Positions 1-6,485 of a DNA stretch of 7,265 nt are shown here, piece after piece. The stretch is from an uncultured Ignavibacteria bacterium (GTDB lineage: Bacteria; Bacteroidota; Ignavibacteria; Kapaibacteriales; UBA961), in the NCBI GenBank assembly GCA_937868245.1, contig CALMMI010000012.1, positions 1 through 7,265 of the forward strand, written 5' to 3'. The translations under genes were made by a program, and so were the position numbers. Within the stretch, counting starts at the first letter, position 1; each line of letters opens with the position of its first letter. The notes under the pieces were generated by a model. It was not told the origin of the DNA. It did no database searches and saw nothing but the letters and a program-made list of their open reading frames with translations.

Positions 1-1788
1 GCTTGCTGTAGCTACTTTCTCGCCATCAGGACTCCAGTCGATATCAGTAATTTTTTTAGAGTGTCCCACAAGTTTTTGTAATATAATTCCTGTATTTGCA
101 TCCCAAATACAAGCAATATTATCTACATTATGCCCTGCCATTTTAGTCCCATCGGGACTCCAAACCATCATATTTGTATAAGTGGGTGTATAATCCCATA
201 ATTTACTTATAGGAAGATTTGTTGTAACATCCCAAACAATCGCCCGCCCATCATTGGACACAACGGTAACTTTAGTTCTGTCCGGACTCCATTTTGCGGC
301 AATAATATCTTTTATATGTCCTGCAAGATAAAACAGAGGAGTTCCTGCCTTGCTCTTACCGTTCGGTTGCTTTATTCTTACTTTACAACGGTTACTTTCC
401 GGTAATGGTATGTTTTTCCATAGGTATTCCAAGCCGCTCGCTTTATCTGTAATTTCTTTCCATGTAGTACCATTATCAATTGTATAGTCTATTTGAACAG
501 TATCTGACTCAGATATACCTGACCACGTAATTAAGCTGTCACTCCCAGCATAAAATGATTCTCCTCCATTTGGCTTTACTACTTTCAAAGTTGCGAGTTT
601 CAACTTCTTTCCCGAAAAACCTCCGCTCGCACTAAAATATGCCTCACAAAGATTGGTAGATATTTCAAAATACTCATAATAGATAGCTGAATCAAGTGGC
701 AGGAAACGTACAGTAATGGTCTTACTTGTTCCTTTAGGTATCGTAAATGGAAAATTAAGATCTATTATGGTAAATATTTGCGAGTTAATCTTGATCGTGA
801 TGCCGGATATAGTGATGTCAGAATTAATTGCGGTTAGTGTTAAAGTAGAATCGTTTGCCTGTGAGATTTCTTTTCTACCGTATGCAATAAAGGAAGGGGT
901 TATTTTTAATGAAGCAATTGCGTTATTTGGTTTACTATATGTTGAATATGAAGTAGCAATCCCATAGTTTAGACTTGCAGTAACTCTTGATAAACAGCCG
1001 GATTCACTTTGCCATGTTACTTCACAAGGGGGATAATGCTCATTTCTTTCAATTTCTTGAAAAACATTGGCAATTATCGTGTTTGTCCTAACGTTCTCAA
1101 AAACTCTTCCACCTGTATGGGAAGCAATACGGGAAAATAAGCCCGAATAATCATTTGTACCAAGCAAAACACTATAGATTGCTATGTTCTGCGTAGCAGC
1201 ATCTTTATACAGTTGAGTAGTATCTACATTAAGGTTCGGGCAATGTAAATCACTGACAAGAATTAATATCTTTTTATCGGCTTTCCGTGAAGTTATAAAC
1301 GGTACTCCGCCTGCATACGGGTAATAAAACATCTTTTGAATATCAACACCCGGAGCTCCCGGTATTGATATAGCAGCTGCAGAGGCTTTTATAAGATCAT
1401 CAGTAAAATCCCTGTGGATTTGTACCCCTTCTTTCATAATCGTAATACCAATCTCATCTTTTCCGGGAATCAAATAACTGATAAGTTGTTTAGTGCCCGA
1501 TTGTGCTAGTTCTATATGTTGATATGTATCAACCATGATACATATAGATAATGATTTTGTAGGGTCACCTGGGCATGTTGCATCCGTTATTGTTCGAGGT
1601 GTTCCATTCTCAGTAAGTGAAAGTTCACTCTCGTCGGGTCGTTGCTGCTTCCCTCCAACATCAAACGCATAAAACTTCGCCTTCATAGTAGGAAAGTTTG
1701 TTGCATCAACATCAAAAAGCGAAAGAGATTGTGCATCCAACCCCTGAACCCCAACCAAACAGATTAGTAGTATGATAATGTATTTCAT
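1..1788 (-). CDS. Secreted VWA-like / ASH / NGGE Ig-like / WD40 protein, C-terminus cut by window edge
   Basis: The frame is open from an ATG at 1788 to the left edge: 596 codons without a stop, so the 3' end lies outside. The protein begins with a signal peptide (MKYIIILLICLVGVQGLDAQ, cleavage likely near residue 20) and is probably exported. Residues about 77-250 resemble a von Willebrand A fold: a hydrophobic strand ending in Asp87, an FTDD segment at 128-131 and LILVSD ending at Asp180. The MIDAS motif is degenerate, reading D-T-Y-Q-H (87-91) instead of DxSxS, so metal binding is doubtful. Residues about 295-390 look like an ASH/choice-of-anchor module and 403-475 like an NGGE-type Ig-like domain (KPNGGE near 405, ITW near 420). 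From 488 WD40 repeats begin (AGH, WSPD and WD signatures at 498-501, 519-520, 543-546, 562-563, 585-588). The propeller would continue off the window. The start lacks a Shine-Dalgarno and lies 48 bp after the OmpA-family gene, suggesting co-transcription. The molecular function is unknown. Confidence 0.85.
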   Translation of the reverse strand, partial: MKYIIILLICLVGVQGLDAQSLSLFDVDATNFPTMKAKFYAFDVGGKQQRPDESELSLTENGTPRTITDATCPGDPTKSLSICIMVDTYQHIELAQSGTKQLISYLIPGKDEIGITIMKEGVQIHRDFTDDLIKASAAAISIPGAPGVDIQKMFYYPYAGGVPFITSRKADKKILILVSDLHCPNLNVDTTQLYKDAATQNIAIYSVLLGTNDYSGLFSRIASHTGGRVFENVRTNTIIANVFQEIERNEHYPPCEVTWQSESGCLSRVTASLNYGIATSYSTYSKPNNAIASLKITPSFIAYGRKEISQANDSTLTLTAINSDITISGITIKINSQIFTIIDLNFPFTIPKGTSKTITVRFLPLDSAIYYEYFEISTNLCEAYFSASGGFSGKKLKLATLKVVKPNGGESFYAGSDSLITWSGISESDTVQIDYTIDNGTTWKEITDKASGLEYLWKNIPLPESNRCKVRIKQPNGKSKAGTPLFYLAGHIKDIIAAKWSPDRTKVTVVSNDGRAIVWDVTTNLPISKLWDYTPTYTNMMVWSPDGTKMAGHNVDNIACIWDANTGIILQKLVGHSKKITDIDWSPDGEKVATAS

Positions 1789-1836
1789 CGTAGTAATTTT
1801 TAGTGAAAGCTGTAATGAAAAAAGATTGCAAATAAA

Positions 1837-3996
1837 TTATTTAACCGGTGTTTCCACCACCACATCAACAATCCGTGTATAAAGCCTGCCTTCAGGAAGC
1901 TCTACATCGTAGTTGAATGTATTGCTGCTGTTTGTAACAATAGTTATAGGATTTTTTACTCCAAGAGCATCGGCTGTAGCTTGTGCACGTTTTTCAGAAA
2001 GTGCCTGATTAAGCCGTATGTCGCCCGATCTATCGGTATAACCGGCAATTTTAATACTCGAATTTGGGTTGATGTTCGATTTAATAAAGCTAATAATCGG
2101 CTTGTTGATTGCGTTAATTTCCGATGAACGAATATCAAATAAAATCAGCGAGTAACGGTCGATTTCCTTGTCGTCCCGACGTTCCAGTTTCTTTTTGAAA
2201 ACCGTAGTGTGTTCTACAGGAATCGTGCTTTCCGACACTACTGTCTTACCACTTTCACCGGTAACACTCAGAGTATATTTTATTATTTTATCAGATGTTG
2301 GATGAGATGATTCATCCTTGCCAATATTCCAATCTATAACCGATGGAACTGCTCCTTTTCCTTCGAATCGTTTCAGGATGTTGCCATCCTGTTCTGCAAC
2401 AAGTGTCCAACTTGCAGGTGGATTATCCGAAGCAACTTTGGGACGGAAGCGGACAATAGGCGGGGTAGCGGTGCGGTAAATATCTTTGGTAATTACTGGG
2501 GCGGTAATAGCCGTATTGTTTGATATAATTTCCACCCTGCGATTTTCCTTGTAACCATCCTCAGTTTGCGACATTGCAGCTTTCTCGGGTAAGTTTCTCG
2601 CTTCAATTTTTATACGTGATTCAGGGACTCCCCATGTTCCTTTCAGATATTCTTTCACTGCCTCAGCCCTCTGCTTCGAAAGCGCAAGATTTCTTTCCTC
2701 ACTACCTGAATTGGAATTGCAACCAATGAGTGTAATCTTGGCATCAGGATATTTCAGCATCCTTTTCCCGACAATGTTCAGAATTTGATAATAAGTGACA
2801 AGATGATTTGCATCGTTATTCCTATCAACATCAAAGCTGTCAACATCATCTTTGCGTAATGATTTATAGCGGGATGGAATTGAACTACTGTTCTCGTCAA
2901 AAAAGATATAATTCAATAATGGAGTCATCAGAAGAGAAGAAAATTCTTCTGCTTCAATCTTTACTTTTGGCGTTTCTACACTGTCGGGAGTTAATCCGCT
3001 AGCGTACACAGAGGAAATGATAGTATTGTTTTTTAACTTACCAAGAGGCGAAGTCCCGGGTGTTTCGAGTTGAATATCCTTGGAAAATAAAAGTGTATCT
3101 GTCCGGTGGGCAATATCCGTTATGATAATTTCATCTTCAGTTTCTTCCGTAACAGTTGAGAACTCCTGCTTACCATATTTGATTATAGGAGCATCAACGA
3201 TTGTTTCGAAACGGATGGTGTCTATAACCTGTTTCTTCTCATATCGTTTGATTTGGTCTTTTTTCGGTATTGGAGAATATTTGATTGAGATTCCCACCCG
3301 AAGCGAGTTGGAACTCCATTTTACACCCGAAACAACAGGTGTTAATCCAAGTGAATAGAGAATTTCAGGTGAAAGAAATAATGTGCTTTTTGCATTGAGA
3401 GGCAAATCGTAACTAACACCGCCAAGAACTGCTGCAAATACATTTGATGCATCAGGAATGGCTATATTGTTAAATTCATTCCGTGTGCTTGAACCGTTTG
3501 GAAATACCCCGTTGGAAGGACTGATTAAAGACTCCTTTTGTGAAAAAGCACTCTTTTGTACATACCCGACTCTGCCTCCAAGATTAACCCAAAAAGAAGC
3601 AATTGGATTGTATTGAAAAAGCGGTTCAAGCCCTAAATCAGCTAAAGAAGCATCTACGCGATGTTCAAAAACACCCGGTATATTCCCTGTAACTACAGTG
3701 TTTTCCGTTCGCGTTAATGTACCGTTGCGTGATGAGTAACCGGCACGGAATCCTAATCGCATATTCTCAGTAAGCGGTGTTTCATACATCAATCCAAAAG
3801 CTAAGCCGCTTCCGCTGCCATCCTGATACATTGGGCAGCACGAAGGCACATTCGGGAAACTACGAAAATCCGCAGTGAAAAAATTGAAATTGTAATTTGC
3901 AACGATACCATACGCAGGACGGGTTTGGGAATTAAGATGAGGTGAGCAAAAAACAGCAAAAATTAATAGGAGTAAAGAGTATCTAATCCAAGCCAT
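1837..3996 (-). CDS. OmpA-family outer membrane protein with beta-barrel-like N-terminus and two OmpA domains
   Basis: This is a complete 719-residue protein with an N-terminal signal peptide (hydrophobic 6-18, cleavage near Gln24), which supports the ATG at 3996. Residues about 28-241 alternate short hydrophobic strands and turns and end in GISIKYSP, as expected of an outer membrane beta-barrel. A charged linker follows (about 242-357). The first OmpA-like domain spans about 359-493 and keeps the NxxLSxxRA helix (N436 to R443), but the usual TD after the glycine is replaced (G425-C-N-S). Residues about 512-594 look like a FlgD-type Ig-like domain. The second OmpA-like domain (about 615-719) has an intact GYTD (652-655) and NxxLSxxRA (663-671), the residues that bind the diaminopimelate of peptidoglycan in OmpA. 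The likely role is linking the outer membrane, or a complex in it, to peptidoglycan. The downstream secreted VWA-like/WD40 gene suggests a shared envelope function, but none can be named. No Shine-Dalgarno and no convincing promoter were seen upstream. Confidence 0.88.
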   Translation of the reverse strand: MAWIRYSLLLLIFAVFCSPHLNSQTRPAYGIVANYNFNFFTADFRSFPNVPSCCPMYQDGSGSGLAFGLMYETPLTENMRLGFRAGYSSRNGTLTRTENTVVTGNIPGVFEHRVDASLADLGLEPLFQYNPIASFWVNLGGRVGYVQKSAFSQKESLISPSNGVFPNGSSTRNEFNNIAIPDASNVFAAVLGGVSYDLPLNAKSTLFLSPEILYSLGLTPVVSGVKWSSNSLRVGISIKYSPIPKKDQIKRYEKKQVIDTIRFETIVDAPIIKYGKQEFSTVTEETEDEIIITDIAHRTDTLLFSKDIQLETPGTSPLGKLKNNTIISSVYASGLTPDSVETPKVKIEAEEFSSLLMTPLLNYIFFDENSSSIPSRYKSLRKDDVDSFDVDRNNDANHLVTYYQILNIVGKRMLKYPDAKITLIGCNSNSGSEERNLALSKQRAEAVKEYLKGTWGVPESRIKIEARNLPEKAAMSQTEDGYKENRRVEIISNNTAITAPVITKDIYRTATPPIVRFRPKVASDNPPASWTLVAEQDGNILKRFEGKGAVPSVIDWNIGKDESSHPTSDKIIKYTLSVTGESGKTVVSESTIPVEHTTVFKKKLERRDDKEIDRYSLILFDIRSSEINAINKPIISFIKSNINPNSSIKIAGYTDRSGDIRLNQALSEKRAQATADALGVKNPITIVTNSSNTFNYDVELPEGRLYTRIVDVVVETPVK

Positions 3997-4241
3997 ATTG
4001 TAAGTTGTAAAGTGAAAAACTATATCGAATTAGTATGCGAAAATGCAATTATTTTTTCATTTGTTTATTATACAATTATATAACGTGGTTAATGGTTTTG
4101 TTTGGTTTAAGGAAAATGAAATCGGGATATTCATACATTTACGTTAATGTACGTACTGGTGAATTGTCAAATTCTGTTCATTACAGTCGACGAGCCAGCT
4201 ATATAATAATGTAATGACATATAATAATACAAGTTCGATTA
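3997..4241. other. AT-rich divergent spacer without a gene
   Basis: This is the first part of the spacer between the start of the OmpA-family gene (minus) and rpsD (plus). It is strongly AT-rich. I see no coding frame with a recognisable product and no exact TAnnTTTG box on the minus strand, so the promoter of the OmpA-family operon remains unassigned here. Confidence 0.5.
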
Positions 4242-4338
4242 TCATTTTGAGGGATTCTTAGACCGAAGAATCGCCGTTAGTGCGTGAAACTTGCAGGATG
4301 GATGTACTAACGGAGATTCTTCTCTGCGTTCAGAATGA
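4242..4338. repeat. 97-bp imperfect inverted repeat (MITE- or REP-like palindrome)
   Basis: The outer ends are TCATTTTG (4242-4249) and CAGAATGA (4331-4338), inverted with one mismatch. The inner arms GAAGAATCGCCGTTAGT (4265-4281) and ACTAACGGAGATTCTTC (4306-4322) are complementary at 16 of 17 positions around a 24-nt loop. The left arm carries extra bases between its outer and inner parts. From memory it resembles dispersed intergenic palindromes of the TCATTCTGA...GAAGAATC type seen in many environmental bacterial genomes; this was not searched. A small frame crossing it is not considered a gene. Confidence 0.7.
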
Positions 4339-4448
4339 TAGGACAGATTATAAGATGTCATTTACAGGGGGACAAATCTCATCGATTGATTTGTTTGAGT
4401 CTAAACCTGAGAAAAACGTCGTAAGTGAGTCAACAGTCACACTTTCAT

Positions 4449-4479
4449 TTTGCAGTTATTTCAAAAAATCGTATCTTTG
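4449..4479 (+). promoter_or_regulatory. Bacteroidota-type promoter for rpsD
   Basis: A -33 box TTTG (4449-4452) is followed after exactly 19 bp by a -7 box TATCTTTG (4472-4479), matching the TTTG-N19-21-TAnnTTTG consensus of the primary sigma factor of Bacteroidota. Transcription should start near 4485, giving an rpsD leader of about 105 nt. Confidence 0.7.
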
Positions 4480-4498
4480 TGGCTTACTTTATTGTACC

Positions 4499-4529
4499 AA
4501 CCGTTCCGATTGACATTTTCGGCTCGGTT
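4499..4529 (+). promoter_or_regulatory. Hairpin in the rpsD leader (upstream)
   Basis: AACCG (4499-4503) pairs with CGGTT (4525-4529), and CCGA (4506-4509) pairs with TCGG (4519-4522). A two-by-two internal loop separates the two stems and a 9-nt loop caps them. It lies early in the predicted rpsD leader. uS4 is a known translational autoregulator in other bacteria, so a regulatory role is possible, but this hairpin matches no uS4 leader class that I recognise. Confidence 0.4.
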
Positions 4530-4548
4530 AAATTTCTAACTTATTGCA

Positions 4549-4574
4549 CAAAAGCACCATATTAAGGGCTTTTG
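4549..4574 (+). promoter_or_regulatory. Hairpin just upstream of the rpsD start
   Basis: CAAAAGC (4549-4555) and GCTTTTG (4568-4574) form a perfect 7-bp stem with a 12-nt loop. It ends 16 nt before the ATG at 4591, close enough to influence ribosome loading. The only Shine-Dalgarno-like bases here are GCGGGG at about 4578-4583, a weak match. The function is inferred only from position. Confidence 0.4.
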
Positions 4575-4590
4575 ATAGCGGGGTACTTCT

Positions 4591-5193
4591 ATGAATTATA
4601 ACGGACCGAAGATCCGAATTTCCCGTAAATTGGGAATAGCGCTTACTCCTAAAGCGCGCAAAGTGATGGACAGAAAGCCGGCACCTCCGGGGCAGCACGG
4701 ACTTTCTAAGAAAAAAGGCAAGATGAAAGTGTACGGACAACAACTTTTTGAAAAACAAAAGTTACGTCTTCAATTCAACGTACACGAACGTCAGATGAGC
4801 AATTACTACAAAAAAGCTGCTCACATGACCGGTAACACAGGAGACTTGTTAGTTCAACTTCTTGAATCACGTCTTGATGCAATGGTTTTTCGCTCAGGGT
4901 TTGCTCGTTCTATGCAAGCAGCACGTCAATATGTTCGTCACGGACATATTCTCGTTAACGGAAAATTGGTTGATATTGCATCATACCACGTTAAACCGAA
5001 TGACACTGTTTCGGTAAAAGAGTCAAGCCGCAAATTGGAATGCTTCCAAGAAGCAATTCGCACAGCCGGAGTTCCTCCGTACCTTGCGCTTTCCAAAGCA
5101 GACTTCTCTGTAAAATATTTGTACTTGCCTCCACGTGAGGAAGTGCCTGTTGTATGCGAAGTACCACTTGTTATCGAGTTTTACTCACGGTAA
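4591..5193 (+). CDS. rpsD: 30S ribosomal protein uS4 (zinc-free form)
   Basis: The 200-residue product has the normal length and order of uS4. An N-terminal segment carries the PPGQHG motif (32-37), followed by a KQKLRLQFNV region (56-65). The S4 RNA-binding domain covers about 92-155 (ESRLDAMVFRSGFAR, then RQYVRHGHILVNGK). The C-terminus ends in VIEFYSR. uS4 binds the 5' domain of 16S rRNA early in 30S assembly and shapes the mRNA entry and decoding region. The zinc-binding cysteines of the C+ form are missing; the only cysteines are 151 and 189. The gene stands alone with its own promoter, leader and terminator rather than between rpsK and rpoA as in the alpha operon. It could be the sole uS4 or a zinc-independent paralogue, which the rest of the genome would decide. 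The identification is secure. Confidence 0.97.
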   Translation: MNYNGPKIRISRKLGIALTPKARKVMDRKPAPPGQHGLSKKKGKMKVYGQQLFEKQKLRLQFNVHERQMSNYYKKAAHMTGNTGDLLVQLLESRLDAMVFRSGFARSMQAARQYVRHGHILVNGKLVDIASYHVKPNDTVSVKESSRKLECFQEAIRTAGVPPYLALSKADFSVKYLYLPPREEVPVVCEVPLVIEFYSR

Positions 5194-5218
5194 TCTGCTT
5201 CTGCAACTGATGGTTAAT

Positions 5219-5254
5219 AAAAAGCCGCTTTCATACTTGAAGGTGGCTTTTTTT
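5219..5254 (+). terminator. Rho-independent terminator of rpsD
   Basis: Starting 26 nt after the rpsD stop, AAAGCCGCTTTC (5221-5232) pairs with GAAGGTGGCTTT (5239-5250) through two G-T wobbles. The loop is 6 nt and the stem runs into a T tract (5248-5254). An A run on the 5' side could give weak activity on the opposite strand too. Confidence 0.9.
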
Positions 5255-5320
5255 GTGTTTGTGGGTAGTGTTGTATTGTAATGTTCTCGAAGTATCTCCT
5301 CAAGAAAAATGAAAGAAGGT

Positions 5321-5369
5321 AGTCCCAAAACTAAGTCCCTAAATTATTAGTATGGGTTTTGAGGCTAAC
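5321..5369. repeat. Diverged repeat, copy A (about 49 bp, itself partly palindromic)
   Basis: This copy begins AGTCCCAAAAC, contains AAGTCC and AAATTA, and ends GTTTTGAGGCTAAC. Its two ends are imperfect inverted copies of each other (CAAAAC against GTTTTG). A related sequence follows at 5445-5494 in the same orientation. The family is not identified. Confidence 0.55.
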
Positions 5370-5444
5370 AACGAGTCGCAATATGCAGTAAATTCTAACT
5401 ACTTGGATTATATTGCAGATTGATGATTTAGATGAAATATAGTT

Positions 5445-5494
5445 AGTCTCAAAACAAAGTCCACAAATTACTGTATATAGTTTTGGGATTTAAC
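5445..5494. repeat. Diverged repeat, copy B (about 50 bp)
   Basis: This copy shares AGTC-CAAAAC, AAGTCC, AAATTA, GTTTTG and TTAAC-type blocks with copy A at 5321-5369, at roughly three quarters identity by eye. Between the copies, GCAATAT (5378-5384) and ATATTGC (5410-5416) form a further inverted pair, so the whole 5321-5494 stretch may be one structured element. Confidence 0.55.
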
Positions 5495-5585
5495 TTCGGG
5501 ACTAAGAATCAAATCTGACTGCAATTCTTCAAGCTCCCATAGGAGCGAAATAGTAATAGAAACGGCAAACCCTCCCACCATTCTT

Positions 5586-5633
5586 AAAGCTCCGTTAGGA
5601 GTGATATATTCTATGTCGCTCCGCAGGAGCTTT
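5586..5633. repeat. Head-to-head pair of REP-like units (1st pair)
   Basis: A forward unit (from 5586) and a reversed unit (ending 5633) face each other and can fold into one long hairpin of about 20 bp with a small loop near 5608-5611. AAAGCTCC at 5586-5593 is exactly inverted as GGAGCTTT at 5626-5633. Confidence 0.65.
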
Positions 5634-5662
5634 GTCATTTGTGGCTTTGTATTGCTATTAGG

Positions 5663-5683
5663 ATTTATCCCCTCTGGGTAAAT
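5663..5683. repeat. Isolated hairpin inside the REP-like array
   Basis: ATTTATCC (5663-5670) pairs with GGGTAAAT (5676-5683) with one wobble around the 5-nt loop CCTCT. The sequence is not of the GCTCC family, so it is a different small palindrome set within the array. Confidence 0.5.
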
Positions 5684-5769
5684 GGAGGAAAAGATTTGAT
5701 ACCAAAATCTGTAATTCCTCAGCCCCATCGGGGCGCACTGTTTGTAGTAAACCAAATCCATATCCAAAC

Positions 5770-5829
5770 AAAGCTCCGTTAGGAGCGACCTGTAATGGTG
5801 TAAAAACAGATCGCTCCTAACGGAGTTTT
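5770..5829. repeat. Head-to-head pair of REP-like units (2nd pair), long hairpin
   Basis: The 24-nt arm at 5770-5793 (AAAGCTCCGTTAGGAGCGAC plus CTGT) and its inverse at 5806-5829 agree at 22 of 24 positions, with a 12-nt loop at 5794-5805. Each arm contains a smaller palindrome, so the DNA or RNA could switch between one long hairpin and two short ones. Confidence 0.75.
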
Positions 5830-5931
5830 AAGACTTTAGATGTGGTGATTCTACAAACAGGTTGCTCCTAACGGAGCTTTATCATTCCTATGTAATAAAC
5901 TCAAACAAAATTCTCACCCACCCACACATAA

Positions 5932-5963
5932 AAAAAGCCGCCCTTTTACCAAAGGCGGCTTTT
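5932..5963 (-). terminator. Rho-independent terminator of rplI
   Basis: Read on the minus strand, AAAAGCCGCC (rc of 5954-5963) pairs with GGCGGCTTTT (rc of 5933-5942) and is followed by further Ts down to 5930. An inner AAA/TTT extends the stem past a bulge. It begins 22 nt after the rplI stop. The plus-strand reading also ends in four Ts, so it may act in both directions. Confidence 0.88.
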
Positions 5964-5985
5964 CAATAAATCATATCAGGCAAAC

Positions 5986-6429
5986 TTACGCGCTGATAAC
6001 CCAAACTTTAACAGTAGCCATAACTTCAGGATGAAGTTTAACTTTTACATCGTATAAACCGAGTGCTTTAATCGGTTCGTCGATTGTAATGTTACGACGG
6101 TCAACTGTGTGTCCTAAGAGTGCGAGTTCGTCGGCAATCATTTGTGCCGTAACTGTACCGAACAATCTGCCTTCTTCGCCTACCTTCATGCCAACGCTTA
6201 CTTGTGTTTCAGCAAGTTTAGCGGCAAGTAGTTCAGCAGCACCTTTCATTTTGTCCATTTGCGCAGTAATGCGTTTTTTCTCGGACTCAAATCCGCGAAT
6301 AGCACCCGGCGTTGCATAATATGCATAATTGCGGGGGATAAGATAGTTACGAGCATAACCGTCTTTCACGGTAAGAATCTCGCCCATTCTACCCAAATGC
6401 TCTACATCTGTTCTAAGAATAATTTTCAT
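5986..6429 (-). CDS. rplI: 50S ribosomal protein bL9
   Basis: The 147-residue product has the usual length of bL9. The N-terminal rRNA-binding domain (about 1-46) carries the family signature GxxGxxxxVxxGYxxNYL (13-30), although the glycine expected at position 34 is asparagine. A connecting helix (about 47-75, rich in Lys, Ala and Glu) leads to the C-terminal domain (about 77-147) with GRLFGTVT (87-94) and ALGLYDVKVKLHPEV (122-136). bL9 binds 23S rRNA near the L1 stalk and its long helix reaches across the ribosome, helping to hold the reading frame. The gene follows rpsF by 56 bp on the same strand and ends at a strong terminator. Only a weak GAGAG lies 8 nt before the start. The identification is secure. 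Confidence 0.97.
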   Translation of the reverse strand: MKIILRTDVEHLGRMGEILTVKDGYARNYLIPRNYAYYATPGAIRGFESEKKRITAQMDKMKGAAELLAAKLAETQVSVGMKVGEEGRLFGTVTAQMIADELALLGHTVDRRNITIDEPIKALGLYDVKVKLHPEVMATVKVWVISA

Positions 6430-6485
6430 TGGAATAACTCTCTAAATCGTAAATTAGTATTGTTCTTTTTTGGATAATTGGTTGA

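Larger units (their letters stand above)
5531..5880. repeat. Array of REP-like GCTCC-GTTA-GGAGC palindromes
   Basis: Six palindromic units with a GCTCC/GGAGC stem and a 3-4 nt loop lie at about 5531-5548, 5586-5604, 5616-5633, 5770-5788, 5811-5829 and 5861-5880. A GC-rich variant (GCCCC-ATC-GGGGC) lies at 5722-5734. Each unit has an A-rich side (AAA before GCTCC) and, in the better copies, a tail like GCGACCTGTTTGTAG, so orientation can be read. Units 1, 2, the variant and 4 are forward; units 3, 5 and 6 are reversed. The tail of the variant (CTGTTTGTAG, 5738-5747) is exactly inverted at 5851-5860 beside the last unit. The layout resembles bacterial REP/BIME clusters between convergent genes, here rpsD and rplI. 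No transposase or RAYT gene is in the window. Confidence 0.8.

Noticed and set aside
716..967. An 83-codon plus-strand open frame.
   Set aside because: It lies antisense within the VWA-like/WD40 gene, whose frame is continuous and gives clear domains.
2808..3358. Two plus-strand frames (2808-3002, 3080-3358) opposite the OmpA-family gene.
   Set aside because: They are antisense shadows of a well supported 719-residue protein and have no features of their own.
4280..4513. A 77-codon plus-strand open frame upstream of rpsD.
   Set aside because: It starts inside the 97-bp palindrome and runs through the rpsD promoter. The product has no recognisable motif.
5468..5767. A 99-codon minus-strand open frame in the gap between rpsD and rplI.
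   Set aside because: It is built from the REP-like palindromes and their flanks (for example QCAPMGLRNYRF from the GCCCC variant). Such frames recur wherever these repeats occur and show no protein-family features.
5531..5880. Possible CRISPR array.
   Set aside because: The repeats are short self-palindromes in both orientations with uneven spacing and no constant-length spacers, which is not CRISPR organisation. No cas gene is present.
6089..6477. Two plus-strand frames opposite rplI.
   Set aside because: They are antisense to a secure bL9 gene, are low in complexity and have no known motif.
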